Shown here in pieces: positions 43,733-52,967 of a DNA stretch of 64,000 nt; position 1 is the first letter of the stretch, and each line of letters opens with the position of its first letter. The DNA is from Citricoccus zhacaiensis (GTDB lineage: Bacteria; Actinomycetota; Actinomycetes; Actinomycetales; Micrococcaceae). The notes under the pieces are model-generated. The model did no database searches. It had not been told where the DNA came from and saw only the letters and a program-made list of their open reading frames with translations. The stretch covers positions 52,878 to 116,877 of the forward strand of contig NZ_BMLQ01000010.1 of the NCBI RefSeq assembly GCF_014645315.1, read 5' to 3'. A program made the position numbers and the translations under genes.

Positions 43733-44143
43733 TCAGCCCAAGGAGGCGAGCAACTCGGCGCAGGCCCGCTCGCAGCGCCGGCAAGCCTCAGCACACACCT
43801 TGCAGTGCTCATGCATTTCAGCGTGGGAGGCGCACTCGTCCCCGCACGTCTTGCAGGCGGTCCGACACGCCTCGAGCAGGGCACGAGTGGTCTCGACATT
43901 GTTGCCGGTCTGCCTGGACAGCACCGCCCCGGTGGTGGCACAGATGTCGGCGCAGTCCAGATTGAACCGGATGCACTGCCTCAGTTCGGCCACCATGTCC
44001 TCGGCCAGGCACGCGTCCGCACAGGCCGTACAGGTCTGAGCGCACTCGAAACAGGCCTCGATGCACTCGGCCAACTTCTGCCGGTCGATGTCGCCCAGGT
44101 CCTTCGGGTAGGTATCCAGCATCGAGCTCACGTGATGGGTCAT
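43733..44143 (-). CDS. Csp-type four-helix-bundle copper storage protein
   Basis: 136 aa. Thirteen or more cysteines spaced as CxxxC and CxxC along four helices ('CIEACFECAQTCTACADAC', 'CRTACKTCGDEC', 'CKVCAEACRRCERAC'), the signature of Csp/DUF326 proteins that hold many Cu(I) ions inside the bundle. There is no signal peptide, so it is a cytosolic Csp3-like protein. A tandem response-regulator box lies 106 bp upstream, suggesting copper-dependent induction. Confidence 0.9.
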   Translation of the reverse strand: MTHHVSSMLDTYPKDLGDIDRQKLAECIEACFECAQTCTACADACLAEDMVAELRQCIRFNLDCADICATTGAVLSRQTGNNVETTRALLEACRTACKTCGDECASHAEMHEHCKVCAEACRRCERACAELLASLG

Positions 44144-44248
44144 GGCTTACTCCTTCATCGGTGCGGTTCGGAAGACGAACCGGCCGGAACCGGCCCGCCA
44201 TGCAACCGACCGTAGACCCCCGCCCGGCCCGGATAAAGGGCTCAACTT

Positions 44249-44270
44249 TGAAGATTCCGTGAAGATCCCA
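44249..44270. promoter_or_regulatory. Tandem 11-bp response-regulator-like box (copy 3)
   Basis: TGAAGATTCCG followed directly by TGAAGATCCCA, 106 bp upstream of the Csp-like gene and 256 bp upstream of the NlpC/P60 gene. It is the most regular of the three boxes in the window. Confidence 0.65.
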
Positions 44271-44392
44271 GCCGGTCACGGGCTCCGCTCGGGCCGTTCG
44301 AGCGGGCGGCTAGGCCCGAGATGACGGCCTTTCCGGTCCCGGCTCAACCCTGCATCGGCTCGGAACTTGGCACTCCGGCAAGTTGCGACCTG

Positions 44393-44419
44393 ATAACGGA
44401 TCCGTATTGTTGCATAACG
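44393..44419 (+). promoter_or_regulatory. Direct ATAACG repeats upstream of the NlpC/P60 gene
   Basis: ATAACG at 44393-44398 and 44414-44419, 21 bp (two helical turns) apart, about 110-130 bp upstream of the start. GTAAC-type repeats upstream of actinobacterial wall-hydrolase genes are often MtrA sites; this pair is only similar. The rest of 44271-44525 shows no riboswitch consensus that I can recognise. Confidence 0.3.
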
Positions 44420-44525
44420 TTCTGGTCACGGACCATTTCGGCTAAGTGATAGCTTGCTCGACGCCGAGTTGCGAGGCCGTGGGAGAAGTCCAGAACATGT
44501 ACGCCAATGTCTACCGAGGTAACCC

Positions 44526-45227
44526 ATGTCCTACCCCACCCGCCGTGCCCGCATCGAGGCTGAGGCCCAGGCCCGCCGTTCCCAGTACCGCCGTTCCCTC
44601 ACCATGGGTGCGGTTGGCCTGACCACCGTGGTGGGAGCCACGGTGGCCGGCATGGGGCCGGCCGCAGCCAACGAGGGCGCCTACTCCGCGCCCAGCGGCT
44701 CCACTGCTAATTCCTGGACGTGGGAGGGCGGTACCGCAGCCGAGACGTCCCGCTCTTCCAGGGTTCACACGCACTCGTCCGGGACCAGCAGTGAGCCGGC
44801 CCAGGACATCCAGCGGGCCTCTTACTCCACTGCTTCCTCCAGTAGCACTGGTTGGGGGGCGGCCGTGCAGTGGGCTACGGCCAAGGCTGCCGATCCGGGC
44901 GTCGGTTACGTCTGGGGTGGTAATGGCCCGACCGGCTACGACTGCTCCGGCTTCACTCAGAACGCGTTCGCGCAGGCCGGCATTGAGCTGCCTCGGAACT
45001 CCAAGGCCCAGTATGCGGCCGCTAGCCAATACGTCTCCCTGGACAACCTCCAGGTCGGTGACCTGGTCTTCTGGTCTAACAACGGCTCGGCCTCCGGGAT
45101 CTACCACGTGGCCATGTACATCGGCGACGGCAAAATCGCCCACGCTCGCAACCCGCAGATGGGGGTGGCCGTGACGGATGTCGACTACAGCCCCTGGAAT
45201 ATGATGGGCACCGCTGCCCGCTACTGA
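44526..45227 (+). CDS. Secreted NlpC/P60 peptidoglycan hydrolase
   Basis: 233 aa. Basic N-terminus and signal peptide (about residues 1-50, cleaved near 'PAAANEG'), a Ser/Thr-rich linker, then the NlpC/P60 domain from ~115 with catalytic Cys in 'GYDCSGF', His in 'IYHVAMYIG' and a third polar residue in 'IAHARN'. It cuts peptide bonds in the cell wall. Unrelated to copper by sequence. Promoter-proximal ATAACG repeats are noted separately. Confidence 0.92.
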   Translation: MSYPTRRARIEAEAQARRSQYRRSLTMGAVGLTTVVGATVAGMGPAAANEGAYSAPSGSTANSWTWEGGTAAETSRSSRVHTHSSGTSSEPAQDIQRASYSTASSSSTGWGAAVQWATAKAADPGVGYVWGGNGPTGYDCSGFTQNAFAQAGIELPRNSKAQYAAASQYVSLDNLQVGDLVFWSNNGSASGIYHVAMYIGDGKIAHARNPQMGVAVTDVDYSPWNMMGTAARY

Positions 45228-45579
45228 ACGGCACGGGATCAGCCTGCTCGCAAGGTGAAGGCCTGCAGGGCCGATCGGTGCTTGACTGCATCTCTTCCAG
45301 TTGGTGGGCTCAGATTAGACGTAGCGGTTAGGCGGGACCCTTGGTGAAGGTCGTCCCGGCCGCGGTCCACACGGGTGCTGAGCGAGAAGAGTCCGCTTGT
45401 GCAACACATGCTCCCGCGTCGGTCGCAGACCGTTTAGGGAGCTGGTCGGCTGCGTGTCGGTTCTCCCGCGTCGGCGGTGCCTCCGCCGGCGCGGCGAACT
45501 GATCTGGGATCGCACGTGGACAAGAATCATTCGTGACTCAAACGTTATATTCCCAGTCCCCGCCGTCGTGAAGGACCTC
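45228..45579. other. Intergenic stretch with one hairpin
   Basis: 352 bp without a convincing gene. A hairpin with GCGTCGGCGG (45468-45477) and CCGCCGGCGC (45483-45492), one mismatch, lies about 90 bp upstream of the gamma-glutamyltransferase start and could be a terminator or leader structure. The region 45530-45560 is AT-richer and probably holds the promoter. Confidence 0.35.
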
Positions 45580-47364
45580 ATGACAAGCATCGCCTTCCGG
45601 ACCGCCTCTGCCCTGGTCGCAGCACTGCTACTGACATCGTGCAGCGCGCCTTCCCCCGTGCCGAACCTCCCTGGGGAAGCAGACGGCGCCGGCTCCGGCG
45701 CTTCCGCCTCTCGCGCGCCCGCTGCCCCATCATCGGCTGCCACCAGCCCGACGATGGAACCCGAGCCGGGACAGCAACTCCAGCAGCACGCCGTGGCTGC
45801 GGCCCATCCGGAGGCCGTCGAGGCCGGGATGGACATCCTGGCCCAGGGTGGCAATGCAGCCGACGCCGCTGTGGCCACGGCCTTCGCCGTGGCCGTGGTG
45901 GAGCCCTATGCCTCCGGGATCGGTGGCGGGGGATCGGCGATCCTGGCCGGCCCAGGTCGCGAACCGGTCAGCTTCGACTACCGCGAAGTGGTGGCCCAGG
46001 ACGGCAGGATCCCGGACTCCGGCACGGGCATTCCCGGTTTCGTTGCGGGACTCGCCGAGCTGCATGCCGAGCACGGCGACCTGGACTGGGACCAGGTGCT
46101 GGAGCCGGCCATCGGTTTGGCGGGCGATGGCTTCCCCGTCTCGGAGTTCTTGTCTCTTCGGTTGCGTTCCGACTTCGGCCCCGCCTCCATTGAGGGGCTC
46201 AACCATTATCATGACGCTTCTGGCGATCCGCTGGCCGCCGGCGACCGGCTGGTTCAGCGGGATCTGGCTCAGACCATGGCCTCCTTGGCCCAGGAGGGAC
46301 CGGAGTCCTTCTATACCGGCGGCCTGGCTGCGGAGTTGACCAGGGTTGACGGTCTGGACGCCGATTCCCTGGCCGCCTATGAGCCGGAGCAGGTCGTGCC
46401 GGTCGGCGGTGTCGTCGGAGACTACGAGGTCCTCTCGGCTGCCCCTCCGCTGCCCGGTGCGGCCCTGGTCCAGCAGTTGCAGCTCGCCGAGGCCTTGGGC
46501 ATCGACGGCCACGAGCCCGGCAGCCCCGGATACGTAGACCGGCTGTCCGAGGCATGGATCGCGGCCGAGGGTTCGGTGAAGCACCTGATCGGCGACCCGG
46601 ATTTCGTGGACGTTCCCGTCGATCGGATCACGGATCCCGAAGCCAACGCCCGGATCGCCGAGCAGGTGAATCTGCTGGCCGGCGGAGCCGACGCCAGCGC
46701 CTCCACGGGGCCGGACGCCCGCGAGGGCGCCGTGCCCGGTGCCGGGGACGCATTGGTGCAGGCCACCGGTCAGCCCGTGACGGCTGGGAACACGACGCAC
46801 CTGACTGTGGTGGACCAGGACGGTTTCACGGTGTCGATGACCAACACGCTCACGAGCTTCTGGGGCGGCAGCGAGTCGGAGTACGTGGGAGGGTTCTTCC
46901 TCAACAATCAACTCTCCCGGTTCGCCACGGAGGAGTCGGAGGCCAACCAGCCGGAGCCGGGGCGCAAGTCCGTGAGCTGGTCGGCCCCGAGCATGGTGCT
47001 CGACGATCAGGGCCGGCCGGTGCTCGGGCTGGGTAGCCCGGGCGGGCACCAGATCCCGAACATCCTCACCGGCGTGCTGGTGGCGTGGGGCCTGCGGGAC
47101 GCCACGCTGCAGGAGGCCGTGGACGCACCCCGATTCCACCTGCAGGACGGCGTGCTGGCCGTAGAGGAGGAGCCCTCCCCCGAGCTAGCCGAACTGATCG
47201 CGGCACGGGACTGGGAACTGCAGCGCACCGAGCGTGACCAAGCGATCTTCGGTTCCGTGCAGGCCCTGGAGATCAACTACGAGACCGGTCAGATTACCGG
47301 TGCCAGGGACAACCGCCGGGAAGCAGACGTGGCCATCGCCGACTCCCGGACGGGAGCAGAATGA
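45580..47364 (+). CDS. ggt: Gamma-glutamyltransferase-family lipoprotein
   Basis: 594 aa from ATG at 45580 with AAGGA upstream. Lipobox 'LTSC' (Cys18 region) and a ~45-residue Ala/Pro/Ser linker. The Ggt core has 'GGNAADAAVATAFA' in the large-subunit part and the autocleavage/catalytic Thr in 'AGNTTHLTVVDQDG' near residue 408, then 'NTLTSFWGG' and 'SPGGHQIPN'. Processing at that Thr should yield two subunits. It hydrolyses or transfers gamma-glutamyl groups outside the membrane; in a mycothiol organism the physiological substrate is unclear. Overlaps the next gene by 4 bp. Confidence 0.9.
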   Translation: MTSIAFRTASALVAALLLTSCSAPSPVPNLPGEADGAGSGASASRAPAAPSSAATSPTMEPEPGQQLQQHAVAAAHPEAVEAGMDILAQGGNAADAAVATAFAVAVVEPYASGIGGGGSAILAGPGREPVSFDYREVVAQDGRIPDSGTGIPGFVAGLAELHAEHGDLDWDQVLEPAIGLAGDGFPVSEFLSLRLRSDFGPASIEGLNHYHDASGDPLAAGDRLVQRDLAQTMASLAQEGPESFYTGGLAAELTRVDGLDADSLAAYEPEQVVPVGGVVGDYEVLSAAPPLPGAALVQQLQLAEALGIDGHEPGSPGYVDRLSEAWIAAEGSVKHLIGDPDFVDVPVDRITDPEANARIAEQVNLLAGGADASASTGPDAREGAVPGAGDALVQATGQPVTAGNTTHLTVVDQDGFTVSMTNTLTSFWGGSESEYVGGFFLNNQLSRFATEESEANQPEPGRKSVSWSAPSMVLDDQGRPVLGLGSPGGHQIPNILTGVLVAWGLRDATLQEAVDAPRFHLQDGVLAVEEEPSPELAELIAARDWELQRTERDQAIFGSVQALEINYETGQITGARDNRREADVAIADSRTGAE

Positions 47365-48572
47365 CAGCCATGGGCACTGTCCCCTTTTCCTTCGACCAGC
47401 CCGACGGTGAACGGCGGACCCCGCGTCCGTCCGACGGCGGAACCGGTCAACCGGGGCGTGACGCCCACGGATCCAGCGTGGGACGCGCCAGCGACGGACA
47501 GTCCGACGGCAGAGGGCAAGGTGGACGACTGGTCGGTCTGGACGTCGCCCGGTCGATGGCAATCATCGGGATGATCGCCGTCAACGTGGGCCCCCGGGGC
47601 GCCGACGGCATCCTGGGCACGCTGTACGACCTCCCCCTGGGGCGGGCCTCCCTGCTGTTCATGCTCTTGGCCGGGGTCGGGACATCCATCATGACCCGGT
47701 CCGTGCGCGCTCCCAGCGGTGCGTCCATGCCGTGGCGTACCCTCCTGTGGCGGGCGGCGCTGCTGCTGGTCGGCGGCTTGGCCCTGCAGTTGGCTGGCCA
47801 TGAGGCGAGTGTGATCCTGCCCCTGTATGGGCTCCTTTTTATCGCCTGTCTGCCATTGCTGAAGGCACCCGGCTGGTTGCTGGCCGCCCTGTCCGGCGCA
47901 TCCCTGGTCCTCGGCCCGCTGGTCTGGCTGGCAGCGCGGAGGGAATCTGACGCGTTCCAGGTCACGGAGCCGACCCTGCTGGACCCACCCGCTGAGATCC
48001 TGGGCGGCATCCTCTTCACGGGGTCTTACCCGCTGGTGGTGTGGGCGGCCCCCTTCCTGATAGGGATGCTGCTCGGACGCATCGACCTGAGGAACCCGGC
48101 CCTGCACCGACGGCTGGTGTTGTGGGGTGCAGTGGCAGCCGTGGGCGCGTACCTGCTCTCGCAGCTCCTCATCCTGGTCCTGGGCGCGCCGGGCCGGATC
48201 GTGGGGCTAGATCGGCTCGTCTCGGCAACCGCCCATTCCCAGATGCCGTTGTGGCTGGTCTCCAGTTCCGGTGCCGCGCTGTTCGTGCTGGGCCTGTGCC
48301 TGATGGGGGAAAGGTTCGCGTCCCGGCACCTGTCCGTGTTGGCGGCCACCGGCCGGCTGTCCCTGACCGTCTACGTGGGACACCTACTGGCCCTGGCCGT
48401 CATCGTCCGCCCAGGCCCGGGCTCCCTGGCCGAAGGGATCCTGGTCACGGCGGTCCTGTGCACCGCAGCGGTCGTCTTCTCCTGGCTCTGGACCCGACGG
48501 TTCCAGACCGGCCCGTTGGAGATACTGTTGCGCCTGCCGCCGCGGAAAACGACATCCGAACGGAACGGGTAA
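47361..48572 (+). CDS. DUF418-like multi-pass membrane protein
   Basis: 403 aa, coupled to the gamma-glutamyltransferase gene by an ATGA overlap. The first ~55 residues are hydrophilic; 'LVGLDVARSMAIIGMIAVNVG' then starts about nine membrane segments, as in DUF418/acyltransferase-like proteins. 'LSVLAATGRLSLTVYVGHLLA' near residue 320 is typical of the family's C-terminal part. Function is unknown; coupling to an extracytoplasmic enzyme suggests envelope work. Related in layout to the protein at 25014-26519. Confidence 0.75.
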   Translation: MTAMGTVPFSFDQPDGERRTPRPSDGGTGQPGRDAHGSSVGRASDGQSDGRGQGGRLVGLDVARSMAIIGMIAVNVGPRGADGILGTLYDLPLGRASLLFMLLAGVGTSIMTRSVRAPSGASMPWRTLLWRAALLLVGGLALQLAGHEASVILPLYGLLFIACLPLLKAPGWLLAALSGASLVLGPLVWLAARRESDAFQVTEPTLLDPPAEILGGILFTGSYPLVVWAAPFLIGMLLGRIDLRNPALHRRLVLWGAVAAVGAYLLSQLLILVLGAPGRIVGLDRLVSATAHSQMPLWLVSSSGAALFVLGLCLMGERFASRHLSVLAATGRLSLTVYVGHLLALAVIVRPGPGSLAEGILVTAVLCTAAVVFSWLWTRRFQTGPLEILLRLPPRKTTSERNG

Positions 48573-48849
48573 CAAGCACCGTCCACTGCCGATATGCGTG
48601 CTCAGGATCTCCCGTATCCAGCATTGCGCTGTGTAATCGGCATGAACCGGATCCGACTGGAGCCTGATCACTCCATAGACGAACGCGGCTGCCAAGCCCA
48701 AGTCGTTTTGCCTTCTTCCTGAGGTCAGTGGTGTGCGTGCTGGCAATCCACGCTCGACACTTTTGTGCGTGGGTGCCAACGGCACCCACGCTGCCGATCG
48801 CGAGCCGGATGGCGATTCCAGCTTGGTCCATTGTCTTTCCCGATGGTGC
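48573..48849. other. Intergenic stretch upstream of the copZ-copA promoter
   Basis: 277 bp with no supported gene. A weak dyad (GTGGGTGCC/GGCACCCAC, about 48770-48790) is present. The promoter itself is described in the next entry. Confidence 0.3.
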
Positions 48850-48907
48850 TTGACAGGGATACCCCCTGCGGGTATAAATAAGACCGTAACGTACCCCCCT
48901 GGGGTAT
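48850..48907 (+). promoter_or_regulatory. Promoter with two CsoR operators for the copZ-copA-csoR operon
   Basis: TTGACA (48850-48855) and TATAAA (48873-48878) are spaced by 17 bp, a near-consensus vegetative promoter. The first CsoR dyad, ATACCC-N5-GGGTAT (48859-48875), fills the spacer. A second, TACCC-N5-GGGTA (48892-48906), covers the likely transcription start. Binding of apo-CsoR would block polymerase; copper would release it. The csoR gene is the last of the operon. Confidence 0.85.
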
Positions 48908-48928
48908 AAAGTCCAATCGGGAGAGATC

Positions 48929-49141
48929 ATGAACACCACTGAATTTCAGGTGACCGGAATGACCTGCGGGCATTGCGAGATGTCGGTGCGCGAAGAGGTT
49001 GAGGAGGTCCCCGGCGTTGAGTCGGTCGAGGTGAGCCACCAGGACGGGACGCTCGTGGTCACCGGCGCCGAACCCGTCGATGAAACCGCGGTCATCTCTG
49101 CGGTGCAGGAGGCTGGCTACCAGGCGGTGCGGTCGGCGTGA
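48929..49141 (+). CDS. copZ: CopZ copper chaperone
   Basis: 70 aa, a standard single HMA domain with 'GMTCGHC' (CxxC at residues 13-16) and C-terminal 'VQEAGYQAV'. Carries Cu(I) to the CopA ATPase. First gene after the CsoR-controlled promoter; overlaps the next small ORF by 4 bp (GTGA). Confidence 0.92.
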   Translation: MNTTEFQVTGMTCGHCEMSVREEVEEVPGVESVEVSHQDGTLVVTGAEPVDETAVISAVQEAGYQAVRSA

Positions 49142-49359
49142 ATACTGCCGGACGGCTGGGTGCCTACGCTGCGGGGCTGGCGGTGGTCTTCGCTGGTTCC
49201 TTCGCGGCCGGCGGAGCCCTAGTGCCGGACGAAACGGTCTCAGCCTGGATACAGCAGGCTGAGGAGCTGCGGATGGACCAGCACCCCGCCGACGGGCAGG
49301 AGGAACACCCCGCCCCCGCCGAATCGCCTGAGCCAGCCGACACGGACGACGACCTCTGA
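49138..49359 (+). CDS. Small single-pass membrane protein between copZ and copA
   Basis: 73 aa from GTG at 49138. One membrane segment (residues ~7-28, '[20 protein letters not shown]') then an acidic outer tail rich in Glu, Asp and Pro with two His. Small proteins of this layout are often encoded between copZ and copA in actinobacteria. It may help in copper handling at the membrane; no motif proves that. Coupled to copZ and 55 bp before copA. Confidence 0.65.
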   Translation: MNTAGRLGAYAAGLAVVFAGSFAAGGALVPDETVSAWIQQAEELRMDQHPADGQEEHPAPAESPEPADTDDDL

Positions 49360-49414
49360 CTCTGGCCAAGGATCAATGAGTGTGGCCGGACCTCCCGGCG
49401 ACACCGGAAGAAGG

Positions 49415-51745
49415 ATGAACCCCATGTCTGCACCCCTGGTCACGCCTGAGGCGGGCAGTACCGACGTCGAACTGGTGATCGGCGGAATGACCTGTGCCTC
49501 GTGCGCGAACCGGATTGAGCGCAAGCTCAACAAGCTCGAGGGCGTCACCGCAGCGGTGAACTACGCCACCGAGAAAGCCCGGATCAGCGCCCCGGCTGGC
49601 TACGACCCCCAGTCCCTGGTCGCCGAGGTTCAGAAGGCCGGCTACGCCGCCACACTGCCCGGCACCGGCCGGCAGGACCAAGACGGGGAAGACGACCACC
49701 CCGACGCCGAGCTGGTGTCCCTGCGGCACCGGCTGATCGGCGCCGCGGTGCTGGGCATCCCGGTCATCGCCATGTCGATGATCCCGGCCCTGCAGTTCGA
49801 GTACTGGCAGTGGTTGTCCTTGGCGCTGGCCGGACCGGTGATCGTCTGGGCTGGCTGGCCGTTCCACAAGGCCGCCTGGATGAACTTGCGCCAGGGCACC
49901 GCCACCATGGACACGCTGATCTCAATGGGCACCATCGCGGCGTTCCTGTGGTCCCTCTACGCCCTGTTCCTCGGCACCGCAGGGACCCCGGGGATGACAC
50001 ACCCCTTCGAGCTGTCCGTGGCCCCCACCGACGGGGCCGGGAACATCTACCTCGAGGTCGCCGCCGGGGTGCTGCTGTTCATCCTGGCCGGCCGCTACTT
50101 CGAGAAGCGCTCCAAGCGCCAGGCCGGGGCCGCGCTGCGCGCGCTGCTGGACCTGGGCGCGAAGGACGTGGCCGTGCTGCGCGACGGGGCCGAGACCCGC
50201 ATCCCCACCGACCAACTGGCCGTGGGCGACGAGTTCGTGGTGCGTCCCGGGGAGAAGTTCGCCACCGACGGCGTCGTGGTCACCGGCCGCAGCGCGGTGG
50301 ACGCCTCGATGCTCACCGGCGAGTCCGTGCCCGTGGAGGTCGCCGAGGGCGACCCGGTCACCGGGGCGACCGTCAACACCGGCGGCCGGCTCGTGGTCCG
50401 CGCCACCCGCATCGGCTCCGACACGCAGTTGGCGCAGATGGCCAGGCTGGTGGAGGACGCCCAAACCGGCAAGGCAGAAATCCAGCGGTTGGCCGACCGG
50501 ATCTCCGGGGTGTTCGTGCCCATCGTGATCGCCATCGCGGTGGCCACCCTGGCCGCTTGGCTCGGTGCCGGGTTCCCGGCCGCCGCCGCGTTCACCGCCG
50601 CCGTGGCCGTGCTGATCATCGCCTGCCCCTGCGCCCTGGGCCTGGCCACCCCCACTGCCCTGCTGGTCGGCACCGGTCGCGGCGCCCAGCTGGGCATCCT
50701 CATCAAGGGCCCGGAGGTGCTGGAATCGACCCGCAAGGTCGACACCATCGTGTTGGACAAGACCGGGACCGTCACCACCGGCAAGATGACCCTGCAGGGC
50801 GTGCACCCCGCTGCCGGGACCGGCCAGGACGAGCTGTTGCGCCTGGCCGGGGCCGTGGAGGACGCCTCCGAGCACCCGATCGCCCAGGCCATCGCCCGCG
50901 GCGCCACCGAACGCGTGGGAGCCCTGCCGGTTCCCGAGGCCTTTGCCAACCACGAAGGCCGCGGCGTGCAGGGCGTGGTCGACGGACACCTGGTCATCGT
51001 TGGCCGCGAGACCATGCTGGCCGACTGGTCCCTGACCATGCCGGCGGACCTGGCTGACACGAAGGCCCAAGCCGAGTACACCGGTCAGACGGCCGTCGTC
51101 GTGGCCTGGGACGGGCAGGTCCGCGGTGTGCTGGTGGTGGCCGATGCCCTCAAGGCCACCAGCGCCGAGGCGATCGCCCTCTTCCGCAGCCTGGGCCTGA
51201 AGCCGATCCTGCTGACCGGTGACAACCGTGCCGTGGCCGAACAGGTCGCCGCCCAGGTGGGCATCGAGGAAGTTCTAGCCGAGGTGATGCCCCAGGACAA
51301 GGTCCGCATCATCACCGAGCTGCAGGAGCGGGGGCAGGTCGTGGCCATGGTCGGTGACGGCGTCAACGACGCCGCGGCCCTGGCCCAAGCGGATTTGGGC
51401 CTGGCCATGGGCACCGGTACCGATGCGGCCATCGAGGCCGCCGACATCACCCTGGTCCGCGGGGACCTGCGTGCCGCCGCGGACGCGATCAGGTTGTCCC
51501 GCAAAACCCTGGGTACGATCAAGACCAACCTGTTCTGGGCGTTCGCCTACAACACCGCTGCGATTCCGCTGGCCGCCCTGGGCCTGCTGAACCCGATGCT
51601 CGCCGGGGCGGCCATGGCCTTCTCGTCCGTCTTCGTGGTCGGCAACAGCCTCCGGCTACGTGGTTTCACCAGCAAGGCCGGCACTACCGTGCAGGCCGCC
51701 AGTCCAGCGCCGGAATCCCAGCCGGCCCACGCCCTAACCACCTGA
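49415..51745 (+). CDS. copA: CopA-type Cu(I)-exporting P-type ATPase
   Basis: 776 aa from ATG at 49415 (GGAAGAAGG upstream). One N-terminal HMA domain with 'GMTCASC' (near residues 27-33), actuator 'MLTGES', metal motif CPC in '[13 protein letters not shown]', 'DKTGTVT' and '[10 protein letters not shown]'. These place it in the P1B-1 Cu(I) group. Its C-terminus is a short Ala/Pro-rich tail. It differs from the CPH-type ATPase at 39944, so the window has two complementary copper pumps. Confidence 0.95.
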   Translation: MNPMSAPLVTPEAGSTDVELVIGGMTCASCANRIERKLNKLEGVTAAVNYATEKARISAPAGYDPQSLVAEVQKAGYAATLPGTGRQDQDGEDDHPDAELVSLRHRLIGAAVLGIPVIAMSMIPALQFEYWQWLSLALAGPVIVWAGWPFHKAAWMNLRQGTATMDTLISMGTIAAFLWSLYALFLGTAGTPGMTHPFELSVAPTDGAGNIYLEVAAGVLLFILAGRYFEKRSKRQAGAALRALLDLGAKDVAVLRDGAETRIPTDQLAVGDEFVVRPGEKFATDGVVVTGRSAVDASMLTGESVPVEVAEGDPVTGATVNTGGRLVVRATRIGSDTQLAQMARLVEDAQTGKAEIQRLADRISGVFVPIVIAIAVATLAAWLGAGFPAAAAFTAAVAVLIIACPCALGLATPTALLVGTGRGAQLGILIKGPEVLESTRKVDTIVLDKTGTVTTGKMTLQGVHPAAGTGQDELLRLAGAVEDASEHPIAQAIARGATERVGALPVPEAFANHEGRGVQGVVDGHLVIVGRETMLADWSLTMPADLADTKAQAEYTGQTAVVVAWDGQVRGVLVVADALKATSAEAIALFRSLGLKPILLTGDNRAVAEQVAAQVGIEEVLAEVMPQDKVRIITELQERGQVVAMVGDGVNDAAALAQADLGLAMGTGTDAAIEAADITLVRGDLRAAADAIRLSRKTLGTIKTNLFWAFAYNTAAIPLAALGLLNPMLAGAAMAFSSVFVVGNSLRLRGFTSKAGTTVQAASPAPESQPAHALTT

Positions 51746-51777
51746 AACGTCTGACGCCTGACCGAGTGGAGACCACC

Positions 51778-52104
51778 ATGACCACCCCCGCCGAAGCGAC
51801 CGAAGCCGCGCACCATGCCGGGCACCACGGATACATCTCCGACAAGGACCGGTACCTGGCCCGTCTTAGGCGCATCGAAGGACAGGCCCGCGGCATCCAC
51901 CGCATGGTCGAGGAAGAGAAGTACTGCATCGACATCCTCACGCAGGTCTCTGCTCTCACCTCCGCCCTGCGCGGGGTCGCATTGGGACTGCTGGACGACC
52001 ACATGAAGCACTGCGTCGTGGATGCCGCCCAGCTCGGCGGAGACGAAGCCGAAGCCAAGATGAAAGAAGCCTCGGACGCCATCGCACGTCTCGTCCGCTC
52101 CTGA
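51778..52104 (+). CDS. csoR: CsoR copper-sensing repressor
   Basis: 108 aa from ATG at 51778. Four-helix CsoR/RcnR fold with 'YLARLRRIEGQARGIHRMV' and the Cu(I) ligands Cys (in 'KYCIDIL'), His and Cys (in 'DHMKHC'). The N-terminus has extra His ('HHAGHHGY'). It should bind the G/C-rich dyads at 48859-48907 and 39490-39506. It ends the copZ-copA operon and so represses itself. Confidence 0.94.
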   Translation: MTTPAEATEAAHHAGHHGYISDKDRYLARLRRIEGQARGIHRMVEEEKYCIDILTQVSALTSALRGVALGLLDDHMKHCVVDAAQLGGDEAEAKMKEASDAIARLVRS

Positions 52105-52340
52105 CCCGACCGCCAGCACCTCAGAGTCATGCCCACCGTTTAGCGGACGGGCCCCTCGCGATCGCAACAAGGTGGTCCACGACGAAGTCGCCATTGGAGC
52201 CCGGTCGGGAGGGTGTACCCCTTCGAGACACTCGCGGTGCCGACGGAAGTGTGCTGTTAGAGAGGAGCCCACAATCACATTGGGACTAACACGGATGACG
52301 GGACACCGAGGGGTGCGGGCCAACGACCTACTATGGAACC

Positions 52341-52967
52341 GTGAATTCTCCCGCAGACGTTGCCCCCGGCACTGAGGCAACTCGCCCCCTGAGCTGGTAC
52401 GCCCGGCCCTTCGGCACGGCCTGGGTGCTGCTGATCACCGCCCTGCTGGGCCTGTACGGCACCCTCATGCTGGTCATGGAACGGGTGATGCTGTGGAACG
52501 ATCCGAACCACATCACCAGTTGCGATCTCAATCCCTGGGTGTCCTGCGGCGAGGTCATGAAGACGTGGCAGTCCCAGCTGTTCAACTTCCCCAACCAGTT
52601 CATCGGCATGGTGGCATTCCCGATCGTCATCACCATCGCCATGGGCCTCTTTGCCCGGGCTCGGTTCGCCCGCTGGTTCTGGATCGGCATGAACCTCGGA
52701 GTCCTGGCCGGCTTCGTCTTCATCGTCTGGCTGTGGAGCCAGGCCGTCTACGAGATCAACATCCTCTGCCTGTACTGCATGGTCGTCTGGGCCGGCATGA
52801 TCCCCCTCTTCGTCCTGCTGACGTCCCGGAACCTCCAGCACGGTGTGATCCCCGCGTCTGCCAGGGTTAAGAAGTTCGCCGCGGAGTGGTCCTGGCCGAT
52901 CATCGTCCTGCTCTACGTGGGCGTGCTGGCCTCGATCATGCTGCGCTTCTCCAACGCTTTCTTCTAA
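52341..52967 (+). CDS. Vitamin K epoxide reductase (VKOR) family protein (copy 1)
   Basis: 208 aa from GTG at 52341. Four or five membrane segments. Loop cysteines in 'SCDLNPWVSC' and active-site CxxC in 'CLYC' are conserved, as is the Ser/Thr near them. In actinobacteria VKOR reoxidises DsbA-like proteins by passing electrons to quinones. It is related to the VKOR at 61062-61718 but lies alone here, 237 bp after csoR. Confidence 0.93.
   Translation: MNSPADVAPGTEATRPLSWYARPFGTAWVLLITALLGLYGTLMLVMERVMLWNDPNHITSCDLNPWVSCGEVMKTWQSQLFNFPNQFIGMVAFPIVITIAMGLFARARFARWFWIGMNLGVLAGFVFIVWLWSQAVYEINILCLYCMVVWAGMIPLFVLLTSRNLQHGVIPASARVKKFAAEWSWPIIVLLYVGVLASIMLRFSNAFF

Noticed and set aside
44340..44525. 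c-di-AMP (ydaO-type) riboswitch before the NlpC/P60 gene
   Set aside because: Such riboswitches are common before wall-hydrolase genes of actinobacteria, but the conserved core could not be found here.
45397..45579. N-terminal extension of the gamma-glutamyltransferase
   Set aside because: Arg- and Cys-rich, no ribosome site; the lipoprotein signal starts at the ATG at 45580.
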